From: Acidimicrobiia bacterium
GTDB lineage: Bacteria; Actinomycetota; Acidimicrobiia; Spongiisociales; UBA5794
Assembly (NCBI GenBank): GCA_030618675.1
Contig: JAUXCV010000070.1
Span: forward strand, 1 to 7,502
Length of the DNA: 7,502 bases
Direction: 5' to 3'
The notes beneath the pieces were generated by a model that saw only the letters and a list, made by a program, of their open reading frames with translations, did not search any database and was not told the DNA's origin. The translations under genes were made by a program, and so were the position numbers. Shown in pieces: positions 1 through 6,248 of this stretch. Every line of letters begins with the position of its first letter. Within the stretch, counting starts at the first letter, position 1.

Positions 1-822
1 GTCTATCGGCGCCACTTCATCGAAGCGGTTGCCGAGACCGCCGACCGTCTCGGGAGTGCCCCGTACCCGGTCCACCTCAAGGTCGATACCGGGATGCATC
101 GCGTTGGTGCCTCGCCGGCCGAGGCGATCGATCTGGCCAGACAGATCGATGCCGACGAACGGCTCATCCTCGAAGGAATCGCCACGCACCTTTCGGTTGC
201 GGAGGAAGACGCCGAATTCACTGCTCACCAGGTCGGTGTTCTCGCGCAGTTCCGAGACCTCCTGGAGTCCGAGGGCATCGATGTCGAGTACGTGCATGCC
301 GCGAACACGGCAGGAGCCCTCGCCCATACGGAAGCGCGTTTCGATCTGGCCCGGATCGGACTCGGAATCTACGGTCTCCGGCCGGCCCCGGAGATCGGTC
401 GGGATCTCCAGCTCACTCCTGCGATGAGGGTCGTCTCGGCGGTCTCTTTCGTGCAGCGACTCCCCGCAGGAGCACGGCCGTCGTATGGGCGCGCTCGACC
501 TCTCGAGCGCCCATCCACCGTTGCGACCGTCCCGCTTGGATACGCCGACGGCATCCCGCGCCGGCTCTCTTCTCTCGGCGGGGAAGTCTTGATTCGCGGG
601 AAGAGATATCCGTTCGCCGGAACCGTGACGATGGATCAGGTCGTGATCGACGTTGGTGACGATCCGGTTGAAGTCGGCGATGAGGTTGTGTTCATCGGGG
701 CACAGGGCGATGAAGAGGTCACGGCGACCGAGTGGGCCGATCTGCTCTCCACCATCAACTACGAGGTGGTCTGCCAATTCGGACCCAGACTCCCTCGACG
801 ATACGTTCGGGGAGGATCCTGA
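1..822 (+). CDS. alr: Alanine racemase, 3' part (5' end outside the window)
   Basis: This is a PLP-dependent cytoplasmic enzyme that interconverts L- and D-alanine for peptidoglycan synthesis. The frame is open from base 1, and 273 residues are visible of a usual 370-390, so about 100 N-terminal residues, including the PLP-binding lysine, lie upstream. Visible hallmarks are VDTGMHRVG at about residues 29-37, the H-L-S stretch near residue 63, RIGLGIYGL with the arginine at residue 118 (position of the PLP-pyridine-contacting Arg), GYADGIPR at 180-187 carrying the second catalytic tyrosine (Y181), and TMDQ at 210-213 near the substrate carboxylate site. The C-terminus is of ordinary length. 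The stop TGA shares one base with the next ATG, so translation is probably coupled. In Mycobacterium alr also precedes tsaE; here two genes intervene. Identification is secure from motifs. Confidence 0.96.
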   Translation, partial: VYRRHFIEAVAETADRLGSAPYPVHLKVDTGMHRVGASPAEAIDLARQIDADERLILEGIATHLSVAEEDAEFTAHQVGVLAQFRDLLESEGIDVEYVHAANTAGALAHTEARFDLARIGLGIYGLRPAPEIGRDLQLTPAMRVVSAVSFVQRLPAGARPSYGRARPLERPSTVATVPLGYADGIPRRLSSLGGEVLIRGKRYPFAGTVTMDQVVIDVGDDPVEVGDEVVFIGAQGDEEVTATEWADLLSTINYEVVCQFGPRLPRRYVRGGS

Positions 823-1718
823 TGGGATCCCACACGATCACGGCTGTACCCGGCGTGTCCGTCGGCCACCACACCGACCATGCCGCTGATACCGGGGTCA
901 CGGTTCTGACGTTCCCGGAACCCAACGTCGCTGTCGTGGACGTGCGAGGTGGAGCGCCCGGCACTCGAGAGACCGATGCGCTCGGTGATGCCGTCAAACC
1001 GGTCACGATCAACGCTCTCGTCTTCGCCGGAGGGTCGGCGTTCGGCCTCGCGGCCGCGACCGGTGTGGTCGCAGAGATCGAAGCCGAAGGGCGTGGCGCG
1101 CCGACGCCCGCCGGGCCGGTTCCCGTCGTTCCGTCGGCGATCGTGTTCGATCTGATGACGGGAGACCAACCGGGACGACCTACTTCCGAGGACGGAGCAG
1201 CCGCATACCGAAGCCGCACCACCGAACCCGTCTCTCTCGGTCGTGTCGGAGCAGGCACCGGCACGACCGTCGCTGCGTGGCGCGGGCCGGGCGCCATCCA
1301 GTTCGCAGGCGTCGGGTCGGCATCCGTCACGGCCGGCGATGCCACTGTTGGTGCACTGGTCGTCTTGAACGCTGCCGGCGACGTGTTCTCCCTCGAAGGA
1401 GAATCGCTCACGGGCGGTGAGCCGGCATCAGCGACGCCGCCCATCGGTCCGTCTCTCGGGGACAACACGACGCTTATCTGTGTCGCCACCGATGCAGGCA
1501 TCGAAGATCGCAACGAACTGCGTCGAGTCGCGATTCGCGCCCATGATGCCCTCGGCGCCTGCGTTCGGCCCACCCATACGCGGTACGACGGGGACTCGGT
1601 GTTCGTGGTGTCCTTCGGAACGAAGGCTGCGGACATCGACATCGTGCAGCAGGCAGCATTCGTCGCCGTGGGTCGGGCGATCGAGTCGGCGCTGATCGAA
1701 TCCCGGAACCCCCGATGA
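822..1718 (+). CDS. P1 family (S58, DmpA-like) peptidase
   Basis: This 298-residue protein belongs to the P1/DmpA family of N-terminal-nucleophile hydrolases, which self-cleave into two subunits; members act as L-aminopeptidases, D-alanyl esterase/amidases or beta-aminopeptidases. Visible family motifs are ITAVPGVSVGHHTD at residues 6-19, NALVFAGGSAFGLAAA at 64-79, GAGTGTT at 143-149 and DNTTLICVATDA at 214-225. The last is the expected processing site: cleavage after N215 would expose a threonine (T216) as nucleophile, where DmpA itself has serine. ATG at 822 is chosen over the in-frame ATG at 732 because GGGGAGGA at 809-816 sits just upstream, the family N-terminus starts here, and the start abuts the alr stop (TGATG). 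It ends in an ATGA overlap with the next gene. No signal peptide is visible, so it is probably cytoplasmic. The substrate cannot be deduced; proximity to alr hints at D-alanine compounds, which is inference. Confidence 0.9.
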   Translation: MGSHTITAVPGVSVGHHTDHAADTGVTVLTFPEPNVAVVDVRGGAPGTRETDALGDAVKPVTINALVFAGGSAFGLAAATGVVAEIEAEGRGAPTPAGPVPVVPSAIVFDLMTGDQPGRPTSEDGAAAYRSRTTEPVSLGRVGAGTGTTVAAWRGPGAIQFAGVGSASVTAGDATVGALVVLNAAGDVFSLEGESLTGGEPASATPPIGPSLGDNTTLICVATDAGIEDRNELRRVAIRAHDALGACVRPTHTRYDGDSVFVVSFGTKAADIDIVQQAAFVAVGRAIESALIESRNPR

Positions 1719-2368
1719 CCACGGACGCCACCCAACGCCTCGATGAACTGCGAGTCACAGCGCTCGCGTGCACCGCCTGCCGGCTCTCCGAAGAACGGAT
1801 ACATGTCGTGTTCGGCGATGGCAACCCGCAAGCCGACGTGGTGTTCGTCGGAGAGGCCCCGGGGCGGCGCGAGGATGAACAGGGAGTTCCATTCGTCGGT
1901 CCATCCGGCAAACTCCTCGATCGGTTGCTCGGAGAGATCGAACTCGAACGTGCGGACGTGTACATCGCCAACGTCGTGAAGTGCCGTCCCCCGAACAACC
2001 GCGATCCACGACCCGACGAGATCGATGCCTGCAAGGACTACCTCCGGGAGCAGTTGCGGCTCGTCGACCCAAAGGTCGTCGTCACGCTTGGAAACTTCTC
2101 CTCGAAGCTTCTCCTCAAGGTCGATACCGGGATCACGCGCTTGCGCGGCACGGCCTACGAATGGTGGGGGCGACACCTCGTGCCGACTTTCCACCCGGCT
2201 GCGGCTCTGCGGGGGTCCTCCCAGGTCCTCGAGGACATGAGATATGACTTCGCTCTCGTCCGCGACGCTATCGACGGTAATCTCGACAACGAGGCCGATG
2301 AGGTGGACACCGGAGTTTCGGTGGAGCCCGACGTGGACCCGGAGCAACTCGGTCTATTCAATCGCTGA
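1715..2368 (+). CDS. Family 4 uracil-DNA glycosylase, Fe-S type
   Basis: This 217-residue enzyme removes uracil from DNA, starting base-excision repair. Four cysteines at residues 19, 22, 90 and 106 (CxxC, then Cx15C) are the expected [4Fe-4S] ligands of family 4 (UDGa) enzymes. Motif A is GEAPG at 46-50, followed by EDEQGVPFVGPSGKLL at 53-68. ANVVKCRPPNNRDP at 85-98 is the conserved stretch holding the third cysteine, DTGITRLRG at 137-145 matches the usual family segment, and HPA at 160-162 is motif B with the active-site histidine. The last 30 or so residues are acidic and look unstructured, ending in QLGLF (211-215), which resembles a sliding-clamp-binding motif. The start ATG overlaps the upstream stop as ATGA and has no strong Shine-Dalgarno site, suggesting coupled translation. 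Family-level identification is strong. A family 5 enzyme is less likely because the segment after GEAPG and the cysteine spacing fit family 4. Confidence 0.93.
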   Translation: MTTDATQRLDELRVTALACTACRLSEERIHVVFGDGNPQADVVFVGEAPGRREDEQGVPFVGPSGKLLDRLLGEIELERADVYIANVVKCRPPNNRDPRPDEIDACKDYLREQLRLVDPKVVVTLGNFSSKLLLKVDTGITRLRGTAYEWWGRHLVPTFHPAAALRGSSQVLEDMRYDFALVRDAIDGNLDNEADEVDTGVSVEPDVDPEQLGLFNR

Positions 2369-2375
2369 GAAGAGC

Positions 2376-2828
2376 ATGATCACCACACGAACCGATTCCC
2401 CCGAAGAGACGCTTGCGCTCGGTAGACGCCTGGCGTCGGTCCTTGGACCGGGCGACGTTGTGCTGCTCAGCGGTCGGCTCGGTACGGGCAAGACGCTGCT
2501 CACTTCCGGCATCGCGGAGGGGCTCGGCGTGCCCGACCCCATCTCGAGTCCGACGTTCGTCATCGCCCGGGTCTACCGCGATGGTCTTGTGCCGTTCGTT
2601 CATGCAGACGTGTACCGGCTCGGATCGATCCTCGAGTTCGAGGATCTCGATCTGGAGGAGACGGCTGCGAGCGGCGTACTGGTCATCGAGTGGGGAGAGG
2701 CGATCGAAGAGGCGATCTCGATGGATCGACTCGTCGTTGAGATCGAGATCGACGGTGAGACCGGACGGCGGTTCCGGATCGTTCCGTTCGGATCATGGTT
2801 GGACCGGTCGCTGGAGGAGGTCGCGTGA
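2376..2828 (+). CDS. tsaE: tRNA t6A biosynthesis ATPase TsaE
   Basis: TsaE is the small ATPase that binds and resets the TsaB-TsaD complex during N6-threonylcarbamoyladenosine (t6A) synthesis at position 37 of ANN-reading tRNAs. The 150-residue length is normal. Visible motifs are the P-loop GRLGTGKT at 33-40 (K39), SSPTF at 57-61 in the switch region, HADVYRL at 76-82 with D78, and IEWGE at 104-108 with E108 at the Walker B position. ATG at 2376 is chosen because the family N-terminus (a short stretch before the ETLALG helix) begins here. The in-frame ATG at 2244 would add 44 residues overlapping the glycosylase gene. It begins 7 bases after the upstream stop, the only gap in the upstream operon, preceded by a weak GAGAAGAG ribosome site. 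It overlaps tsaB by GTGA. Confidence 0.95.
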   Translation: MITTRTDSPEETLALGRRLASVLGPGDVVLLSGRLGTGKTLLTSGIAEGLGVPDPISSPTFVIARVYRDGLVPFVHADVYRLGSILEFEDLDLEETAASGVLVIEWGEAIEEAISMDRLVVEIEIDGETGRRFRIVPFGSWLDRSLEEVA

Positions 2829-3529
2829 AGATCCTCGCCATCGAGACCGCGACACCAGCATCGTCCGTAGCTCTGGGCAGCGGCGGAACTCTCGAAGCCA
2901 TGAGTGTCCGAGTCGATCGGCGCGGGCATGTTGGTTTCCTCATGCCGGCCATCGACTTCTGTTTCGAACAGACGGGCTGGAACCAGCACGACATCGATGC
3001 CGTAGCCGTCGATGTTGGACCGGGGCCGTTCACCGGCATCAGAGCGGGAATCGCAACAGCCCAGGCGTTCGCCGCCGGCGTCGGTGCACCCGTCATCGCC
3101 GTCTCATCGCTGACCGTGCAAGCGCTCCGTGCTGCGACCGGCCGTCGGCGAATCTGGTCGGTCGTCGACATGAGGCGGGGACAGGTCGCCGTCGCCCCCT
3201 ATCGGCCGCTTCCCGGCGGCGTCGCCCCCGACGGCTCCGCCGAAGTGCTGGGAGCTGAGGAGTTCCGAGCGGTTCTCGACACCGATGAAGCCGACACACT
3301 GGTCGTGGGGGATTGGCAAGCGCTGCCGGAGGCGATGTGGGGCGGACTCCACAGGGTTCGCCGCGGTCGCCCACGCTATCCATCGGCCGACGTGATGCTT
3401 GAGATCGCCGCCATCCGGGCCGCTCACGGGGACTACGTTGCGGCGGAGGACCTGCGGCCCGATTACATGCGCGAGCCCGATGTGCAGATCAACTGGAAGA
3501 CGTTCCGTTCTGAGGGGCTCTGGCCATGA
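2825..3529 (+). CDS. tsaB: t6A synthesis scaffold protein TsaB
   Basis: TsaB is the inactive ASKHA-fold partner of TsaD in the cytoplasmic t6A37 enzyme and bridges TsaD and TsaE. The protein has 234 residues, usual for the family. It opens with KILAIETAT (residues 2-10), the first phosphate-binding strand, followed by GHVGFLMPAID (34-44) and VGPGPFTGIRAGIATAQ (64-80), the family signature (usually GPGSFTGLRIG). The C-terminus keeps the LRPDYMREP segment. The start is GTG at 2825, overlapping the tsaE stop as GTGA. GGAGGAGG at 2813-2820 lies at a good distance and supports this start over a GTG 30 bases upstream. It ends in an ATGA overlap with rimI. There is no sign of degeneration. Motifs and position between tsaE and rimI make the call secure. 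Confidence 0.95.
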   Translation: MKILAIETATPASSVALGSGGTLEAMSVRVDRRGHVGFLMPAIDFCFEQTGWNQHDIDAVAVDVGPGPFTGIRAGIATAQAFAAGVGAPVIAVSSLTVQALRAATGRRRIWSVVDMRRGQVAVAPYRPLPGGVAPDGSAEVLGAEEFRAVLDTDEADTLVVGDWQALPEAMWGGLHRVRRGRPRYPSADVMLEIAAIRAAHGDYVAAEDLRPDYMREPDVQINWKTFRSEGLWP

Positions 3530-4020
3530 CGATCAGGACCATGTCTCGCAGCGATGTCCCCGCGGTCGCGATGCTCGAACGCGAGATCTACCCGCAACCA
3601 TGGTCCGCAAGGATCTTCTTCGACGAGCTGGCTCAGGACGGCCGTACGTACTACGTGGTGACGGATGATGGGGAGATCCTCGGATACGGCGGGGTGATGC
3701 TGATCGAGGACGATGCCCATATCACGACGCTGACCGTCATACCCGGGTTCCGGCGGATGAGACTCGGGACCCGACTGCTCCTCGCCCTCGTGGAGAGAGC
3801 CGTTGAGAACGGTTCCCGGCATCTCACCCTTGAGGTCCGGGCGACGAACACAGACGCCCAGAGGCTCTACGAGCGATTCGGATTCGCTCCGGTGGGCAAG
3901 TGGAAGGACTACTACGCAGGGGAAGACGCCATCGTCATGTGGGCTCTCGATGTCGATGCCGAGGAGTACGGTCATCGGCTCGAAGAGATCCGCACCGAAT
4001 TGGGCGGGGAGGCAACATGA
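3526..4020 (+). CDS. rimI: Ribosomal protein N-acetyltransferase RimI (GNAT)
   Basis: This 164-residue GNAT-fold enzyme is expected to acetylate protein N-terminal amines with acetyl-CoA; in E. coli the target is ribosomal protein S18, and in other bacteria the range is probably wider. The N-terminus has the RimI pattern E-x-E-I-Y-PQPWS (residues 18-27). ITTLTVIPGFRR at 66-77 is the strand before the acetyl-CoA loop, and RRMRLGTRLL at 76-85 is the loop itself; the first glycine of the usual R/Q-x-x-G-x-G/A is an arginine here (R79). LEVRATNTDAQRLYERFGF at 102-120 and YYAGEDAIVMW at 129-139 are typical RimI segments. GAGGGG at 3512-3517 is the likely ribosome site. It overlaps both tsaB and tsaD by 4 bases, so it is coupled to the t6A genes, as in Mycobacterium. 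The protein targeted here is unknown. Confidence 0.93.
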   Translation: MTIRTMSRSDVPAVAMLEREIYPQPWSARIFFDELAQDGRTYYVVTDDGEILGYGGVMLIEDDAHITTLTVIPGFRRMRLGTRLLLALVERAVENGSRHLTLEVRATNTDAQRLYERFGFAPVGKWKDYYAGEDAIVMWALDVDAEEYGHRLEEIRTELGGEAT

Positions 4021-5030
4021 CCGCTCCGCTCATCCTCGGGATCGAGACCAGTTGTGACGAGACCGGCGTTGCGGTGCTGGAAGGGTTCAACGTCCGCTCG
4101 TTCGTGCTGGCCTCCCAGACCGAGGAGCACGCCCGTTTCGGTGGTGTCGTCCCCGAAGTCGCTGCCAGAGCACACGTCGAAGCGATTCGGCCTTTGGTTC
4201 ATCAAGCGCTCGCGAGCGCCGGCGTTCATCCCGATCAACTCGATGCGGTCGCGGCAACTCGCGGACCGGGATTAATCGGCGCGCTCATGGTTGGCTACGC
4301 GTTCGCGAAGTCTCTGGCCTGGACACTGGGGAAGCCGCTCTACGGCATCGACCACATGGAGGGACATCTCTATGCGCCGCGGCTCGAGTTCGAGGAGTAC
4401 CGGCCTCCGGCGATCGTGCTCCTCGCGTCCGGCGGACACAGCCAGATCATCCATGTTCGCGAGTGGGGCGACTACGAGACGCTCGGGACAACGATCGACG
4501 ATGCGGCTGGCGAGGCCTTCGACAAACTCGCGCGGTTCCTCGGACTCGGATATCCGGGCGGGCCGGTCATCGACGCCGAGTCAGAGCACGGCGATCCGAA
4601 GGCGGTCGCTTTCCCGCGGGCTCTGCGAGACCGGCCGTTCGATTTCTCTTTCTCCGGACTCAAGACCTCAGTGATCACCTATCTGGAGAAGGCCAAGGTA
4701 GACGGCACGCTCCCTCCGAGGGCGGACGTAGCCGCGTCCATTCAGGAAGCGATCGTCGATGTGCTCGTCGAGAAGACGTTCAATGCCGTGGAGGAGACGG
4801 GGGTCAATGCCGTAGGCGGCGGCGGCGGTGTGCTCGCGAACAGAAGGCTCCGCTCCCGGCTTCGGGAGGAAGCAGATCGACGCGGAGTTGATCTGTTCAT
4901 ACCTTCGATTGAGATGTGCACCGACAACGGAGCGATGGTGGCTGCTGTTGCCGTCGACCGCCTGAGTAACGGAGCACCGCCGGATGACTGGGGCGCCGAC
5001 GTCGATCCGAGCATGCGGCTGGGTTCGTGA
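4017..5030 (+). CDS. tsaD: tRNA threonylcarbamoyladenosine transferase TsaD
   Basis: TsaD (Gcp/YgjD/Kae1 family) transfers the threonylcarbamoyl group from threonylcarbamoyl-AMP to A37 of ANN-decoding tRNAs, working with TsaB and TsaE. The protein has 337 residues, the normal length. It shows LGIETSCDET at residues 7-16, the HxxxH metal site H113/H117 in DHMEGHLYAP, SGGHS at 138-142, DDAAGEAFDK at 161-170, the GGP turn at 181-183, FSFSGLK at 210-216 and CTDNGAMVA at 301-309 with the third metal ligand D303. The usual AGGV turn reads GGGGGVLANRRLR (267-279), with extra glycine character but the asparagine kept. ATG at 4017 follows GGGGAGG at 4006-4012 and overlaps the rimI stop as ATGA; the longer in-frame opening at 3900 is a shadow inside rimI. 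It ends in a GTGA overlap with the M50 gene. Confidence 0.97.
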   Translation: MTAPLILGIETSCDETGVAVLEGFNVRSFVLASQTEEHARFGGVVPEVAARAHVEAIRPLVHQALASAGVHPDQLDAVAATRGPGLIGALMVGYAFAKSLAWTLGKPLYGIDHMEGHLYAPRLEFEEYRPPAIVLLASGGHSQIIHVREWGDYETLGTTIDDAAGEAFDKLARFLGLGYPGGPVIDAESEHGDPKAVAFPRALRDRPFDFSFSGLKTSVITYLEKAKVDGTLPPRADVAASIQEAIVDVLVEKTFNAVEETGVNAVGGGGGVLANRRLRSRLREEADRRGVDLFIPSIEMCTDNGAMVAAVAVDRLSNGAPPDDWGADVDPSMRLGS

Positions 5031-6118
5031 ATCGGGGCATCCGTCTCGGACGGATCGGTGGGGTCGAGATCGTGGTCGACTTGTCGGTCTTCGTGATCGC
5101 CGCAGCGATGGTGTGGGTCCTGTACGTCGACATCGGGATCGCATATCCGCAGACGGACCCCGCATTCGCCACGACTATCGCGATCGTGGCGGGTGCCCTG
5201 TTCGTTCTCTCGGTCCTGATTCATGAAGGAAGCCATGCGATGGTCGCGAAGCGTCGTGGTCTTGAAGTGCGTCGAATCCGACTCCTCGCATTCGGTGGGT
5301 ACACGGCGACTGAGGGGAAGGCGGAACGCCCGTCCGATGAGTTCTTCGTGTCGATCGCCGGACCCGTTGCGTCCCTGATTGTGTCGGGCATCGTCTGGTT
5401 GGTTGCCGCCCTCGCAGGCGGTGCGCCGGAGGTGCAGTCTTCGATTCACTTCGTCGCGTTCGTCAACCTCTTCATCGCCGTCTTCAATCTCCTGCCCGGG
5501 TTCCCTCTGGATGGGGGGCGCGCTCTTCGAGCCGTCATCTGGCATCTCAATGGAGACCGGGTCAAGGCGACGGAGATCGCGGTGGCGTCCGGTCGGATAT
5601 TCGGCTGGATCGTAATCGGCGTGGCGACCGCTGTTGCTCTGACACGCTTCGATCCGTGGGCCCTGCTCTGGATCATTCTCGGGTGGTATCTACTCCGCAG
5701 CGCCGGTGTGGCGGGCCGACGAGAGAGACTCCTCGCTCGGGTTGACGGCCTGGTCGCAGGTGATGCGATGCACAAGACCCCGGATCCGGTGCCGGGAGAA
5801 ATGCTCGTTGGAACAGTGGTCGACCTCTTCCAGATCGGAGCCCGCCTTCGATCGCTCCCCGTCGAAGTCGATGGCAGGATCAGAGGTGTTCTGGGTGAGT
5901 CGGAGATCACACGGCTATCGCCGGCCCGTCGCGTCTCGATCCGCGCAGCGGCGGCGATGACAAGGATCGGACCCGGGGACGTGGTCGACATCCGCATGCC
6001 GCTTGACGCGGTTGCGGCCCGTCCCCCAGGGAAGACCGGCCGGTTCGTGGTCGTGGACCAAGGGAGGGCCGTGGGGATCATCGAGGGTGCGGACCTGGAG
6101 TCAGTAGTAGCCGAGTAG
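5027..6118 (+). CDS. Site-2-type intramembrane metalloprotease (M50) with C-terminal CBS-like region
   Basis: This 363-residue membrane protein is a predicted zinc protease that cuts substrates within the membrane. The N-terminal LGRIGGVEIVVD is typical of the SpoIVFB/Rip3-like M50 group. Hydrophobic segments lie at about residues 19-36, 48-65, 108-130, 139-157, 190-204 and 210-225. The zinc site is HEGSH (66-70), and the second catalytic motif NLLPGFPLDGGR (154-165) supplies D162. GGY and SIAGPVASL (90-92, 109-117) are also family features. Residues 243 to the end, with GDAMHKTPDPV, a GVLGESEI segment and FVVVDQGRAVGIIEGADL, resemble a CBS-domain pair, probably cytoplasmic and sensory. The start GTG at 5027 overlaps the tsaD stop as GTGA and gives the family N-terminus; no strong ribosome site is seen. 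Its stop TAG lies in the first unit of a heptamer array. It is absent from the mycobacterial form of this cluster. The substrate is unknown; anti-sigma factors are a family precedent only. Confidence 0.92.
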   Translation: MNRGIRLGRIGGVEIVVDLSVFVIAAAMVWVLYVDIGIAYPQTDPAFATTIAIVAGALFVLSVLIHEGSHAMVAKRRGLEVRRIRLLAFGGYTATEGKAERPSDEFFVSIAGPVASLIVSGIVWLVAALAGGAPEVQSSIHFVAFVNLFIAVFNLLPGFPLDGGRALRAVIWHLNGDRVKATEIAVASGRIFGWIVIGVATAVALTRFDPWALLWIILGWYLLRSAGVAGRRERLLARVDGLVAGDAMHKTPDPVPGEMLVGTVVDLFQIGARLRSLPVEVDGRIRGVLGESEITRLSPARRVSIRAAAAMTRIGPGDVVDIRMPLDAVAARPPGKTGRFVVVDQGRAVGIIEGADLESVVAE

Positions 6119-6150
6119 AGAGTAGAGAGTAGAGAGTAGAGAGTAGAGAG
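6116..6150 (+). repeat. Heptamer tandem repeat, five perfect TAGAGAG units
   Basis: Five exact TAGAGAG units run from the M50 stop codon, with T at 6116, 6123, 6130, 6137 and 6144; the preceding GAG continues the phase by three bases. The strand is nearly all purine. Because 7 is not a multiple of 3, successive units place TAG in all three frames. A purine-rich imperfect tail continues to about 6160. The base composition is clearly lower in G+C than the surrounding genes. Similar heptanucleotide arrays are known in cyanobacteria (STRR), but relation to those is not implied. Confidence 0.95.
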
Positions 6151-6225
6151 AAGAAAGAGGGTTGGAGAGGGTCGGGAACCAGTGTCTCTCCCAGTCTCCT
6201 GTCTCTCTACTCTCTACTCTCTACT
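6128..6225 (+). terminator. Long stem-loop between the M50 gene and groES, possible transcription terminator
   Basis: Bases 6128-6151 and 6202-6225 are exact reverse complements (24 bp) around a 50-base loop. The loop can itself pair partly, for example GGAGAG at 6164-6169 with CTCTCC at 6186-6191. The 15 bases from 6225 contain 9 T, an imperfect U-tract. The structure sits between the end of the eight-gene operon and the heat-shock operators of groES, where a terminator would be expected. The stem is A/G-rich against T/C-rich with about 40% G+C, and the loop is long, so it is not a classical intrinsic terminator. It could equally be an RNA-processing or stability element, or a by-product of repeat expansion. 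Confidence 0.4.
6203..6223 (-). repeat. Inverted copies of the heptamer, three perfect CTCTCTA units
   Basis: Three exact CTCTCTA units, the reverse complement of TAGAGAG, occur at 6203-6209, 6210-6216 and 6217-6223. They face the upstream array across about 50 bases. One more partial unit and a pyrimidine-rich tail follow (to about 6236). Confidence 0.95.
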
Positions 6226-6248
6226 TCTTGTCTTCTGCTGGTCACTCA

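Noticed and set aside
755..2347. Long (530-codon) open frame on the minus strand opposite the S58 peptidase and the glycosylase
   Set aside because: It is a high-GC shadow of two well-recognised plus-strand genes; its translation shows no recognisable motif and is rich in residues expected from reverse-complemented codons.
2413..3258. 281-codon plus-strand open frame overlapping tsaE and tsaB
   Set aside because: Arginine/serine-rich out-of-frame shadow; tsaE and tsaB motifs occupy the other frames.
3900..4016. Upstream extension of tsaD from the in-frame ATG at 3900
   Set aside because: It would lie entirely within rimI, and the conserved TsaD N-terminus begins directly after ATG 4017 with its own ribosome site.
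4742..5545. 267-codon minus-strand open frame across the tsaD-M50 junction
   Set aside because: Low-complexity, charged translation with no family motif, lying opposite two strong genes.
6116..6223. CRISPR array
   Set aside because: Units are only 7 bases long, contiguous and without unique spacers; no cas genes are present.
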